A stretch of 64,000 nt of DNA from Linnemannia schmuckeri (GCA_029449235.1 JANATG010000009.1:1054001-1118000); one strand, 5' to 3'; numbered from the stretch's first letter, positions 36,703 to 49,143 are shown. Notes: a model not told the origin generated them from the letters alone. Program-made: numbers and translations.

Positions 36703-37527
36703 ATGGCCCAAAACTTTGATGAAGCTGCTCAACGTGAGCTCGCCAAGTTCCTCGAGGCCGAGCAGGCCAAGGCTCGTCTCCAGCAGTCCATCCATACCTT
36801 CTGTGATCTTGCCTTCGACAAGTGTGTGACCAAGATTGGTACGTTGATCTACTCCGTCGTCCGGCTCTCTCTGTCTCCGTCTGCGGCTTGGCAACATAGT
36901 ATTGGTGTCGCTTTCTCTCCGTTCTTTATGGCAGCTATCAGCAAATACAACAAACAGGAGGCGAACCTCAACAAGGCGGGTGGACAATACCTGCGGAACA
37001 CAATAACACTTGCAACTCATCGCTGCCGACGACTCGACAATGTAGTCGGAGAAAAAAAAAGGAGATCAGGCGCCATAAATATTGTATTGCAGACCAGAGG
37101 ACTCTTTGCAGTAAAAGGCCATTCGCACTGAGGCAGCTACCGATTCGGGTTTAACGGCGACTACGAAACCATCTGAGGAACGCAATAGCTGTGGGTGTAG
37201 TATACAAATCAAACAGGCTAACATGGTGCTTCCGTCTACTTTTGTTCTGTTTACTAGGCAACAAGCTCGATCGCTCAGAGGAGGCTTGCCTCGCCAACAC
37301 TGTTGATCGGTAAGGCAGAATACACGCTTAGCATGGATCTCCCTTTTCCTCTAGAATGCTTCTTTCGCTTCACAGTGGCTCGCTGACGATTTACATTAAC
37401 CAACCCTTCACATGATACTGACCTTCCAATTTTCTCCAATCGTACTCGTCATTGTCAACTTAATAGTTTCCTCGACACCAGCTTGTTCATCGTCAGACGT
37501 TTGGAGGAGACCAAGGGATCTATGTAA
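36703..37527 (+). CDS. TIM8: Small Tim chaperone Tim8 with only one CX3C pair of cysteines left
   Basis: Subunit of the Tim8-Tim13 hexamer, which escorts hydrophobic precursors across the mitochondrial intermembrane space to TIM22. Three exons, 36703-36838, 37258-37309, 37467-37527, all canonical, give 82 residues, the normal length. Conserved stretches are LAKFLEAEQAKARLQQSIH, KLDRSEEAC and RFLDTSLFIVRRLEETK. The family's twin CX3C motif is altered: the first reads AFDKC (A37, C41) and the second CLANT (C56, T60). The outer pair (positions 37 and 60), which normally forms one disulfide, is gone on both sides, while the inner pair 41/56 remains. An extra Cys is at 34. Intron 1 is long (419 bases) and has no good open frame of its own. 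Confidence 0.93.
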
Positions 37528-38143
37528 AAAATAAACAGGATCTGCTCCCACCACATTAGACAATATTTTCCCCTCTTTTCCACCTTTCGGCCATCTTTCT
37601 GCCAACAGTCTGAGGGTCTTGTAATTTTCCTGTCGCGCTGAAAAGCAAAGAATACATTTCATACTTTTTTCAGACATCTCCCTCATCGTGCCTTGTGCAA
37701 CAACATATCTCCTTTTCCTTCATGAATGATCATGATATTTCTGCCAGGATCTTTTTTCTTCAGTTAGAAAAGAATTCAGAGGAGTCCAAAGTAGTAGAGG
37801 GATGGCATATACTGCTGTGCTGAGCTGAACATGAAGTTGAGCGAAGGTGTGGTTGTCAAGAGCCAAGGATAACGAGAGGCAGAAAGATGTACGAGTGGCT
37901 GCATGATAACTTTAAGGAGAAGACACAGGGAGGCACAAAGTTCCGCAGAGGAAATGAATGAAGTCAACCTCTCTCTTCGGGTATTTAAGCGAGTAGTGTG
38001 AGAGCACTCGTCGTTCTTTTTCTCACTTTTTTCTTGTCTCACCATCGACTTCCCGTACGCCTCGCACATTGCATTAAGCGCATTTACTCGGCCTTACCGC
38101 AACCTCTCACTTTCTCATCAACACCACAACAACACAACGACAC
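37528..38143. other. Intergenic region TIM8 / LRRC40-like
   Basis: 616 bases holding the TIM8 3' end and the promoter of the next gene. C/T-rich sequence (38018-38140) precedes the next ATG. No other coding sequence was found. Confidence 0.5.
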
Positions 38144-40667
38144 ATGTCACGACCATCAGTCCGCGAGACCATCGCTGCTGCTAGGGCCAAGATGGCTCAG
38201 GAGCAGGCAAAGGCAAAGTCGATTCGAGGGGGAGCCGCCGACGAGCGCGAGGCATTCATTGGCTCGGGCATTCCTGGAGTCCGCAGGACTGCCCCTCCTC
38301 CCAGACGCCAAACCGACGTAGAGATTCTGGGACACGCACAAAAGTCCATCAAGAGTTTGATCGCCAATGCCAAAGGCACAGGTAAATCACCTCCTTTTCC
38401 TTTTTTTTCCAAAGTTTCCATGGTTGTTTTTCTGTCAAGGACCAGCGACCAACGAAAGGAAAAAATACGGAGAATCACGCTTGTTTTCTTACAGACCTTT
38501 TTTTTCTTTTCTTTTCTTTTTTTTCATGTTGTATCGCACGGGGTATGACGACGACTTGTAGGTATTATGAACCTTTCGAGCCGAGAGTTGACGGAAATCC
38601 CACTGGAGATCTGGAACATGTACCATGTTGACCCTGACAAGGTCGTTGTGGACTTCAACTCCACCGCAACTGCATGGTATGATGCCGTCGATTTGACGCG
38701 TCTTATTGCGTCCGACAACAAAATCACCCACATCGACGCCAGGATTCAAGAGTTTGGTGCGTTGGTCGCTGTTGATGTAAGTTGATTGGATTGAGAGTTT
38801 CTTTGGAAGGACTGATATCACCGACCGTTTAGGCCTTTCATCAACAAAGAAATCATTCAGTGAACTGATAATCCCATCTTCACTTTGAAAACATGTAGCT
38901 TCGTGCCAACCAATTGACAAGCTTGCCTGAGGAATTCAGCAACTTGCAGCGACTTGCTCAGCTCAACATCTCGGCAAACAAATTTACAGAACTTCCACCC
39001 GTTTTATTCACACTCACGACGTTGGTGGACTTGCAGTTGGGCGGAAACCAACTCTCGGGAACCCTTGACCCAGCCATCGCCAACTTGACCAGACTCGAGG
39101 TCCTCGACCTGTCCAACAATCAATTGACAGAAATCCCTCAGGAACTCACTCGCCTCAAGGCAGTCCGCAAGTTGAACTTGTCCAAGAACAAGCTGGAGAG
39201 GTTCCCTGTCAGCATCTTGGCCAACATGCCCAAGCTCATGGAGCTCGAGATTGCCGATAACAAACTTGGATGTCTCTTTAGCGGGATCGGAGAGTTGCCA
39301 ACGACGGAAGAAGGAGTACAAGACTTGGAACTGCCTGCTCTGGTTCGTCTGGATGCCAGGAACTCGGGACTTCAGAGGATCACGGACATCGATGGAATGA
39401 ACGACTCTGCCAAACCCAAAATTGCGTTCTTGGCCCTCAAGGAGCTTCTTTTATCGCACAACCTGCTGAGCAACCTGGAGAACTTGCTTTATGTCGCCCC
39501 TCAGCTGCACTACCTGGACCTCCGATCGAACCATTTCACGGATCTCCCAGTTGGTGTGCTGGAGTTGTCTTCTCTTCGCCAGTTTGATATGGCCAGTAAC
39601 AGATTGGAGTGGATGCCTAATGAACTTGGATCTATGCACGACTTGACCAACTTTCTCTGGGAGGGTAACCCTATTAAGAACATCCCCCGTACCTGCACCA
39701 ACACCGAGGCTCTTATGAAACTGTTGCGACAGCGTTTAACGGACGGCCCCTCTCATGGTATGTCAAAAGAGTAAGAAATATGCACATGTTCCAATAGAAG
39801 ACGGCGCTGTATTCTAATCGTACCCCCTTTGTCGTCTTGTTAGCTGATGCTGTTCGTATGGAGGCGCTCTCTGTCAACTCTTCTGTGCCCAGTAATCCAG
39901 CTGCTTCCTCAAGCCCTTTCCACCGCTCTCCACCATCTTCACAGAGCGGATCTCTCGCATCTCGTGGAGGTTCAGCTTCTACTCGCAACAATGCCGCCAA
40001 CGATACGCCTGCCCCTGTCGCTACGTCTCCTAGAAAGGTCTCCAAGAACCTGACTCTTTCCAAGAAAGCACTCAAGGAGCTTACCAAGGAAGAAATCGAG
40101 GAGGCATGCCAGGACCCTCAAATTGCATTGTTGGACTTTAACGCCCTGACCGCCTTCCCAGCAATCCTTCAGCAGACTGTTGGCTCGACTCTGACCCAGA
40201 TCACGATTCATCACAACAAGATCTCGGAATTTCCCTTCACGCTTTCCTTCCCTCTGCTGCTGACGCTGGACATCTCCGACAATGCGCTGATGAGCCTGGA
40301 AACTGTCGATGCCGGATCGATGGAACAAATTGGTCAGGACAACTTCCCGTGCCTAAACGAGCTCAATCTGTCGAGCAACCAGATCAAGGAGGTTCCCCTT
40401 TGGCTGCCCAAAGCCTTCCCTAATCTCAGGACGTTGAGCATGGCTCGAAACAAGATTGTAACTATTGATCCCAAGTCTTTTGAAGGGCTGACGGTCCTGG
40501 ATCTGTCTGGCAACGAGATTGCGACTTTGCCTCCCTTATTGGGTAACATTCGGTCGATCAAAAGTCTGTCGCTTGATGGAAACGTGTTCCGTGTGCCACG
40601 GAGGCAGATCATGGAACAGGGCACCGAGGCTGTGATGGAGTACCTCCGCGGACGCATCCCTGCTTAA
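38144..40667 (+). CDS. Leucine-rich repeat protein, LRRC40-like
   Basis: Four exons, 38144-38381, 38562-38776, 38899-39757, 39844-40667; phases fit and give 711 residues. Residues 1-80 are charged with a basic tract (RRTAPPPRR). About 15-16 leucine-rich repeats of the 23-residue type follow in two blocks (residues about 80-440 and 510-700): LTSLPEEFSNLQRLAQLNIS, LTEIPQELTRLKAVRKLNLS, IKEVPLWLPKAFPNLRTLSM. A Ser/Pro-rich linker (about 440-510) separates them. The final repeat has the RRQIMEQGTEAVMEYLRGRI cap typical of LRRC40, whose members end in this way. No kinase, cyclase or membrane segment is present. The function of the family is not established; it is a likely protein-binding scaffold. 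Confidence 0.85.
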
Positions 40668-40996
40668 AGCATGACGAAGATGAGACTCCCGGATGTCGCA
40701 TTGGATGAGTGCTAGTCTTTAAAAGTCTTAATAACCCATCGTTGCACACCACACGTAAATGTACACATAGCTGCAAGAGTAGGAAAAAATAGATACTTGG
40801 GATAGCATTAATTATTATTGATATTGCTTTTTCTGTAGTGCTGAAACTTTTGTGTTTGTCAAAACGAGAATTAGGCGGTTTAAAGATAGTGAAAGCAAAA
40901 AAAAAATAGGAAGTGGATGAGTAGGGAGATTAAAAAAGGTGAATTATCAAAAACAAGAGAGAAAAAAAAAAAAAAAAAAAAAAAACACACACATAA
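40668..40996. other. Convergent 3' region with poly(A)/poly(CA) tract
   Basis: 329 bases between the ends of the LRRC40-like and TMEM94-like genes. It contains an A-rich run at about 40966-40985 followed by CACACACA. No gene is seen. Confidence 0.5.
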
Positions 40997-43900
40997 TTAC
41001 AGCGGGGAATGCATGCCGAGTTTGGTGTTGAACTCGAGCTTGGCCAACTTTTGAGCACGAATACACTCTTTCAGATCACGAGCCTTGACAATCTCCTGGA
41101 TCGGCATGAACAGGATCGGCCAGAGAAACGAGATCACAAACAGCCACCAGGGGACATCCTTCACCTTGTGTGGGCCTCTGAACAGCGACACTGCACAGAA
41201 CACAAACTGAAGCGCCAGGCTAAGTTAGTGTAGGTACGGAGGTATGGTGAGGTCAATATTAGTGTATGTTGCCTGTGAAAGGTCTCACTTCAGAGCCGAA
41301 AATAATGGCACGAACTGCGCTTACCAAACGATGCAGGCACCAATCCAAGTACGGTTCTTCCAGGGCTTGAATGAGCGTAGTGAAAGGGCGCGGCTCATGA
41401 ACGTACTGGACATCCAGACTATGTACCAGACCCAAATGATCATGGTATAGTTCTGGGCATACAAAAGCGCCCATTGCTCGTTCTCCGACCACTGCAACCA
41501 AGGCGACCCGTTCCCGAAACTGTTGAACAAGAAATGGTAACCTTCCTGGCCGTCATAAATATGCAGCGAGCTATCGGAGGAGTTGATGTTAGATACCTTC
41601 CTCCTGTAGATAGGGTTCATAGGCAACCTGAAAAAAACCAGCAAAGGTGGCGAAAAATAAAGACGACACACTTACTAGAGGAAAACAAAGACACACATTC
41701 CGATAGGAAGAATAAAGCGTGCAAGGAAGTAAAAGATGAAGCGTGGGAGATCGCGAAGTGGCGACATGTTCTTGCCTAGAAAAGACACGATGGTATAAAT
41801 TGATGGCAAACTTTAGCCTGTTTTTTTCCTGGTTGAAATTAAGCTCACACATTAACCGGCGAGAATACGGCACGCTAACGAAAATACCTACTGGGCATCA
41901 TGGTCATGGTATCTGGCTCGTGAGGTGAGAAAAAGTAAGAGAGGATCAAGAGTGGGACAATGACCCACATAACCCAAAGAATCTGGTATCCAGTCATGGC
42001 AGGTGGTAACAGGAAGCAGTAAGAGATCAGGAGCAGTAAAGACACGGACATGAAAGAAGCAATCATAAACACGACACCCTAGCATACCGAAGACACAAGG
42101 AATAAGAACTAGTGTTAGAACTCGATCCTCCTGTTTTTGAATGAACCTGCATCACCATCTCAGAATGAAAGATATTGACAACTTACCTGTCGTTGTGAGT
42201 TCAAGAGTCGACGAGCTTCACGGACGACCTGAGTCAATGCATACAGACTCGTTTCGCTGTGCATGGTGAGACCACATGGCAAACTGTTGATTTTGGCGCC
42301 AAGCGAGAAGGCCGAACGCGACTCTGGGCTCGAGTTCATCTTGATCGGCTCCATGCCTACACTAATATCCGCCTGAGTAATTTGCGCATGAAAAGAAACA
42401 CATTGCCGGGTTAGTTTTGACCTTCGGTTATGTATTAAGTGCTGCTTTTGTGTTCACATAATACCTCATCGACTGAAGATATCTTACTTTGGCAAAGGCG
42501 GCGGTGTTATTGATGTTGAGTGAGCTTCCGATACAGCAGACAACTTCGCCATAGTCCTGGAAGATCTTGATCATTTCTGTCGCAGCCTCGGGTCCACATT
42601 CCGCGAACAGAGAAACGTGCAACGGAATATCATCTACGGCCTCAAGATGGGGCCGGATGTTTTCAATTCCTCGTGGCAGTTGAGCTTTGATGTCATACGA
42701 CTCCAAGTAGCCTGTGCTGGCGCCAAAGGGATCCGATGCCGATGACAAGAGAATACAACTGTTCCAGTCTGTCTCTAAACCCAGGCGATCTGCAAACGCT
42801 TTGCTCTCCCTCTCGCTCGCAGGCGAAAAGTAGACAAACCGAATTCCTGCCAGTCCCAAATCCTCGATGAAATCACACACGTTCTATTGACACAAAATTA
42901 GAAGATAGTTAGTATCTATGTTGAATGAAGATAGCAAACGACAGCATGAAGCGCAAACAGCATACCGTTTTGGGCTGGTGAGCAAGTGTGGTCATTCCAA
43001 GGAAGATCTGACCTTGGATCGCCTCTTCAATAAACTCTTGAGAATCGACCGGTGGCGCAGGGTCAAGATGTTCCTCTGCTCCCTCATCCTCATTTTCAGC
43101 CTGCGCCAAGTCCATCTCCCGCAACTTTCGCCACCTCTGCAATGGTCCTGTGTCGATCTTGACTGCGCTCATGCCTTGATCCTCCACCGACGCTCCATAT
43201 TGCTGCTCTTCATCCTCGTCGTCGCTATCGCCACCAATATGGATTACAATATTGACTGGATCAGGCAAGCTACTCATATCCATCGTACGACCCTGACCCG
43301 ACCGCTGCATACTCACAGGGATGGGATCTTCCTTGATCTCATCATGTTCATGACTCGAAAGGTGCCCACTCTCAGACGATTGTGGGTCAACTTTGCTGTC
43401 CTCTGTCTCAGGCAATACTCGTATGGGTAATGTAATGAATCCGTTTGCAGAAGAGTTAAAGTCCAATGGTTCAGGACCCTTTTCAATCGCCAGGGGTCGG
43501 TAAGCGTAGGCGACACACTGCAAATCATTGACTACCGCCGTCTGATAGAAATCCGAGATCTTTTTCAGCATCTAAAATATACAGAAAGTGGCTAGGGCGC
43601 GTTAAAAATTCCATCCGCACATACGAGCTAACCCCAGTGATCAAGAAAGCAAACGAAGAACTTACAGAGTCATTGAGATCCTGAAGCCCGGTGCCATCCC
43701 AGTACTCTGTGCAGCACTCCACGACACACTCGACATGGCCATCCGTCAAAACCATGTAGCCGTCGCCGGCACGCTCATGGTAGATTGTGCTAAGCATTGT
43801 CGGGATCTCGAATGTTGTCAGCTTGCCAAAGGTCATTGGCGGCATAGGGACGTAGGGGTGATAGCACAAAATCTCTTTTTGAAGGGTGAACGGCCGGAGC

Positions 43901-46379
43901 GCCTCGCTGGTGAACCCGATCTCCTTTCCCAGCCGACACAGACACGTCTGCTGAGCCGCCCTTGTCTTGCAGTGGTAGTGGAGAGTGTTACATTTTCGGT
44001 GAGATTCCCGTCGTCGGACCGCCGAGAGTGTGCCGCAGTTGGTGTTGAGAAGCTGGTTAAGTCCGATGGGTTTGAGCGACTGAATATAACTCTCCCAATC
44101 CTTGTCCTCGAACCGAAGTCCATTTGGTGACAGATCATCCTCCAGAACATCCAGAACAACTGTATCCTCGTCCTCGGTTGCCACCAAAAGCTGTTCAACT
44201 GCCGGGAAAGCCGTCGCAATGGTTCCCTCCTTGTCGATACTGCAGATAACAGTAATCCCACCCAAACTCTCAACTAGGTTGGTACTCCGTGTCAAGCCAT
44301 CGCCAAAGTCCTGTCCACTATTGCCCCACCGCGTCAAAAGTCGCCAAAATCGCTTCCAGACCTCCTTTCGTGCAATGTCGACGTTTTTGGTGGGTGGTGG
44401 CGCCTCAACATCAAACTCGTCGACATCCTTCTCATCTTCGTACTCAGTCTTGGAGATTTGAAGAGTGTTGAACAGCACTAGGATGGTCGCATTGGTGAAT
44501 GCCTTGGAGATCTGAAGTAGTGTTGGCAGTGAGAGTGGTAAAAGAGGCAGAACGGCGTAGATGGGTAGTGCGAGTAATTGTTCAGGTCCTTGAGTGGGGT
44601 GATGCAGTTGTAGCACTTCCTTGAGTACATAGCGTAAAAGGTTGATTACAAGTGCGAGGAGAGCAATCGCCATGACGACCTTGAAAAAGATTATCCTGGA
44701 GATGACAAGTAGCTGCTTCTGAATCAAACTGTTGGGTCGAGGTGTTGGATCTAATGCAGTATGCAGAATCTGCTCCAGCGGTGTCTCCAGGACTTCAAAT
44801 GTGTATCGTCCTTGAAGTTCGTGATGGCGCCTCTGCCACTCCTCCGAGGGCGGTGTCCCGAATAGTGATGGCTGAAAGATTTCTCTCCGACTGAGAAAAA
44901 ACTCCCTGGTGGGAGAAGATTTGCGAGAGTGCGAATGGTGACGATGATGATGATGATGATAATGGTATGGGTGTAGTGTCTGACTGGTGCTTTCAACTCC
45001 GTGTTTGGACAAAGTGCAGAGGACATTGCAAGGTGCCGCATCGCCAAAGACCATCTCGATCAAGTCGCCTTTGACAATCAAATTACTCGGCAAAGTCCTG
45101 ACGATGCCGGAACGGATGACCCTGACAGTGCTGACTGACGGGATCGACGGGATTTTAAGCTCCTATTCAATATTTTTGCAGACATGGTCCCAAGTGGTCA
45201 ATTGTCGATTCGTTTGAATACGGGCAATAAGCAAGTGGCAAACTATCCTGTGGTCATTACCTGTCCTGGCTGCACTCTTATGGTTTCCAGTTCTAATATC
45301 ACACCTCGAACGCGATCTTTGACCTCCCGACCTCGGAGTTGAAGGTCGCGTCTGTGGATGAATGCGTTCCAGATAAAGATGGCGGCAAGGATGGCGATCT
45401 CGACAATGGCCCCTGTGAGTCGAAACTGGCGTAGTGATGCGTTGAGGGTGCCGTAGATGTAAAAGATGAGCAGACCGAGAATGGTGATAATGGAGGTAAC
45501 TGAAGGGACTGAGGTAATATACTTGACAAAGTCTAGATGGATAATAGAATAAGACAGGGGATATGGGTGCAGATCGGTCAGAAACTTGTGCCTGAAAAAT
45601 AAGCAACAAGTCGCACAGACCATGGAAGAAAGGAAAGAGGGAAGAAGGGAAAGAGGGACGCTAGATCTTCCCCAGGGTGCAGAAACACCGATTCGTTGTG
45701 TTCTTACGTTGCATGTTTGTTGCCGGTGTATGGTACTGGTCAAGAACTTCGATGGCCACATCGATAAGTTTTCTATTGGGTGAATAAACGACCATACGAT
45801 TGAGAATAATTCTCTTTGGTTGTTAAGAGATCAATTCATTCTGTGGTTCTCTTTCTCTCTAAAAAAAGAGGAAGCAAGAACGAACGATGCACAGAAACAA
45901 GATCCATACGTGATAGCCTCGTCCGTGGTCAGTCCAGCTAACGATCCATTTGGCTCGTTCATTGCGATCGTAATCTCCTGCACGCCACGTTCTAGATCAT
46001 CGTCTTCAGAGTGGCGGGGCAGCTGTTCAGAGTCGCGGATGGGAAGGTCATCAAAAAGAAAAGGCTCGTTCGAGTCCTGGGTTTTGCCCCTACGCTTAAT
46101 ACTGGGGTTGTGGGGAGAGGTCGGAGTGGTGGCGGACTCTGTCAGGGCCACCTCTGGGGTGACACCCGCTGTAGAGGTAGTGGTGGACTCTCTTGAGGAT
46201 GAGGTTGTAGTTGCATGGAGTCTTGAGAGAGGAATGGAGTCGAGTGAGGAGGAAGAGACATCGCTTGTTAAAAGAGGAGGAGGAGGGGTGAGGGAGGTAG
46301 GGTCGTTGAGTTGTTCGATCGAGCGGTGCTCTTGTGGAGGAGGAGTTTGCTGTAGCTGTGAGTTCATCTCAGCATGCAC
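40997..46379 (-). CDS. TMEM94-like membrane protein related to P-type ATPases
   Basis: Multi-pass protein of about 1450 residues. TMEM94 has been proposed to move magnesium into the ER; that is family knowledge. Exons in coding order: 46379-45910, 45772-45708, 45591-45261, 45162-43666, 43571-42966, 42883-42488, 42372-42187, 42078-41892, 41775-41676, 41627-41325, 41219-40997. After a disordered N-terminus come LTTDEAITKLIDVAIEVLDQ, two helices (SIITILGLLIFYIYG; VEIAILAAIFIWNAF), an actuator-like segment (RTLPSNLIVKGDLIEMVFGD), and SIDKEGTIA where true P-type ATPases have DKTGT. Later come ADISVGMEP (hinge-like) and several C-terminal helices. Two joins are unsettled: canonical sites between exons 2 and 3 leave the frame one base out (a weaker donor ending exon 2 at 45689 would fix it), and the obvious exon 9/10 join creates TAG (a donor after 41697 avoids it). 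Confidence 0.8.
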
Positions 46380-46780
46380 TCTTTTTCCATTTGACGGACG
46401 AGTGTGATGTTGTTGTTGTTGAGTATGTGAGGTGACCGAATGGAGAAGGGCAAGGAAGAAGTGGATTGAGGAGAGGGATGAGAAGGGTGGGACAACCAGC
46501 GGAGGAGAAAATGATATGAAAAAAAGAAGCTCACATTCAAATCAAAAAAAAGAAATGACGACTGAATTAAGACATGCAGCCTGTCAGAGCAGGGAGTTGT
46601 CTGGAGTTAAGGGCCAGGGACATTGTGTCCCATGCACATTAGCACTCCAGGGAAGAGAGCCAGAGAAAGCAGTCAGCCTAGCTTGGCTGTGTCCGTTCTC
46701 TCACCCATTCGCTCTCTCTTTTCTCCTTCTTTTCTTTCTTTCACACTGTCTCCCTCCATTCAAACGCCACCATCCCGACA
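46380..46780. promoter_or_regulatory. Bidirectional promoter TMEM94-like / BRE-like
   Basis: 401 bases between divergent starts. The BRE side (46690-46780) is C/T-rich in sense; the other side has GTTGTTGTTG. No TATA box was seen. Confidence 0.5.
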
Positions 46781-48914
46781 ATGTCCATCTACACAAAACC
46801 AAAGAACTCAGACCTCCAGCTGAGTCTATACCTCAGTCAGGCACTCAGCCACCTCTCCGACCACGCCTCCATGACCCTTTTCTCCGTCAGAAAACTCAAC
46901 GTCGGCTCCTCACAAAAGGTCTTCAACCCTGACGGCGCACCTATCGCAGACAACGTTGAGTTGACCATGCGTTCCAGCAGTATTGGAAGCAATTCTGTCG
47001 ACCGTAAGACATCTTTTTTCAATAACACGTTAGCATTGGATAATGACAGCAAAGTGATACACATTTCTCTTATACAGGCGCGCACGCGGTGCCCACTGTA
47101 GGATGTGTCATTTCGCGCCAAGCCTTTTTTTTTTTTTTTTTTTTTTTGCTTTACACACTGCAATCCATTTTAACATCGGTTTCATATTCTTCCTCTCGTT
47201 GTATTTCACCAGTGCAGCTGTTCTATGATCCATACGACTGGTCCTTCCCTCCAGATATTATCCTCCATGGTCTCTTTATGAAGCCATCACTCACCGATCT
47301 AGGACTGGATGATACTTGGGATCACGAAGACCCTGCCAATTTGAGCAAAGTTCTCAAGAGACTCTCGTACATGATGCAGGTAAAACAACGCCACACTATT
47401 TTTTTTCAAACCTTGAAATTCATTCAAAAAATATAGTCAGTGCTTTAACCATTTCACTTTCCTTTCGATCATTTGAACTGTAGCACGATGAGCGACAGAG
47501 AGTGGCTCGATGCGATAACGAGCGGATACAAATCGAGTATGGATGCCTTCAAGACCAAGAGGCAAGCTGACGCTGTTTAATTTTGTCCGCACGCGTTCCG
47601 GAACTATGGATGTAGGACGCGTATTTTTAGGATTAGGTAGTCTATTAACACAGTTGCTTCTATCTGTCCTTACAGGAGATGGACTGTTGTCTGATACCTG
47701 GCGTGGACGGACCTACAAAGGTAACAGGCAAATGTTTCCTACTCTAACGCCAACCGCACCCTCAACTGAACAAGGCAGAGTACTTGTGAACGCCTTTTGA
47801 TCTGACCAAAGCGCTCTATCCGCTTTTGTTTCTTGTAGGTCATTTTTGCAGTTCCGTTCTACATCAACTTTCAGGATCAGAGAGCAAACCAACAGATCAA
47901 ATGTAACGTGGACTATGGACAAAACAGGATCATTGCTGCTTTACGATTGTGGTTTTCCAATGACATATCGACCACTGACAAGCGTTTTTGCTCAATGTCC
48001 ACCATACGTTGTAGTGGTAGCCAAGATTCAGTTTTTGATCAGCTCGTTGGTACCGAACGATGTCGCGGCCGTCAAGAGCCACATCGAGCCACTTTCCACG
48101 CTCGACTACCCAGACCTCTTACGCGGCGTAAGTCTCTGAATAATAACCCTTTTGGCAGGGTGATGTTGTACATGTTTGAGAGAGAGAGAGCGCGCGCGAC
48201 TGACATCGTTGTTGGTGATCATTGTGTGTACTAGGTACCAGATATTGGCAAACATGAGCCTGTCATGGAGTACATTGAGCGAGTGTCCAAGAAGATCACA
48301 GAACACTTTGACAAGATTCGGCGGAGACGCGAGATGAAGAAGGAGATGATTGAGACCCTTGTCAACTTTTTCAGACCGTAAGTCATTTGGCAATTTATTA
48401 TTATGTGAGCACCAGCCGAGCTTATTCTTTCTACCCTCGTTGGATATTAATTCCAGTGGTTTTATGCATGGTTGTTATAGACATTTGCTGGAGTACGACT
48501 CTGTGAACCACACAATGGCCTCGTTCATGCTTGCCGTGAGCAGAGATAAAAGTCGCGACGGAATAGCGACCGCCGTCACCACTTGTAAGAACAAAACAGC
48601 CGCCAATTTCAACAGATTTTCGTTGTATACTGACCGCGTTTTTTTTTTTTTTTTTAATCATTCATGCTTTTCTAGTCTACCTTCCAGACTCTTTCCCGGA
48701 CGAGTATCCAAGGGTCACATTGTCAGCACCACTGTTACCCAGTTCGTCGTATCTGCCCACACCCGAACCCGAAGTCATCGCAATCCAGCTGTACAGTCCC
48801 AGATGGGGCGCCGAGAGGATTATCACCGAGATATGGGAGCAGCTCTGGGAAGATATCCCGCGCTTTTACTCCAAGGCACTTCACTTAGCTTCTGCTCCTT
48901 CTTCACATTCGTAG
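46781..48914 (+). CDS. BRE/BABAM2-like protein (BRISC or BRCA1-A type subunit)
   Basis: In animals BRE (BRCC45) is a UEV-fold subunit of the BRISC and BRCA1-A deubiquitinases built around BRCC36. Nine exons: 46781-47003, 47213-47379, 47484-47561, 47676-47720, 47839-47902, 48015-48127, 48235-48377, 48481-48584, 48676-48914; phases fit and give 391 residues (human about 383). Recognisable parts are FPPDIILHG (first UEV-like region) and the C-terminal VYLPDSFPDEYPRVTLSAP with YSPRWGAERIITEIWEQLW, which matches the end of BRE in pattern. Exon 3 ends in a GC donor (GAG|GCAAGC); reading on gives TGA at once. The 47903-48014 intron is inferred because the upstream frame loses its sense there. The gene is absent from yeast. 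A plain UEV or RWD protein is the alternative. Confidence 0.72.
47562..47675 (+). other. GC-AG intron in the BRE-like gene
   Basis: The intron starts GCAAGC after an exon ending GAG and ends CTTACAG. It is 114 bases and phase 0. No GT donor in the vicinity keeps the frame, and read-through meets TGA two codons on. Confidence 0.65.
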
Positions 48915-49143
48915 TTGATATGTTCTCGTTTGCTTCACTTTGTCTGTCGCTCATTGAGTCTCTGCATTTTGCATGTGACTCGTGCAAAATACAGCCATGT
49001 TCAACAAACCGCAGTTTTTATTAGTATTGGCACTTTATTGTGTTGTCAAATATTATTGTTGAATGATAATGAAATTGTCTATGAAAAAAAAAATCGCCCA
49101 AGTAGAGAAAGAATACAGCAAACGCTGGATGGTGTCAAGAAAT

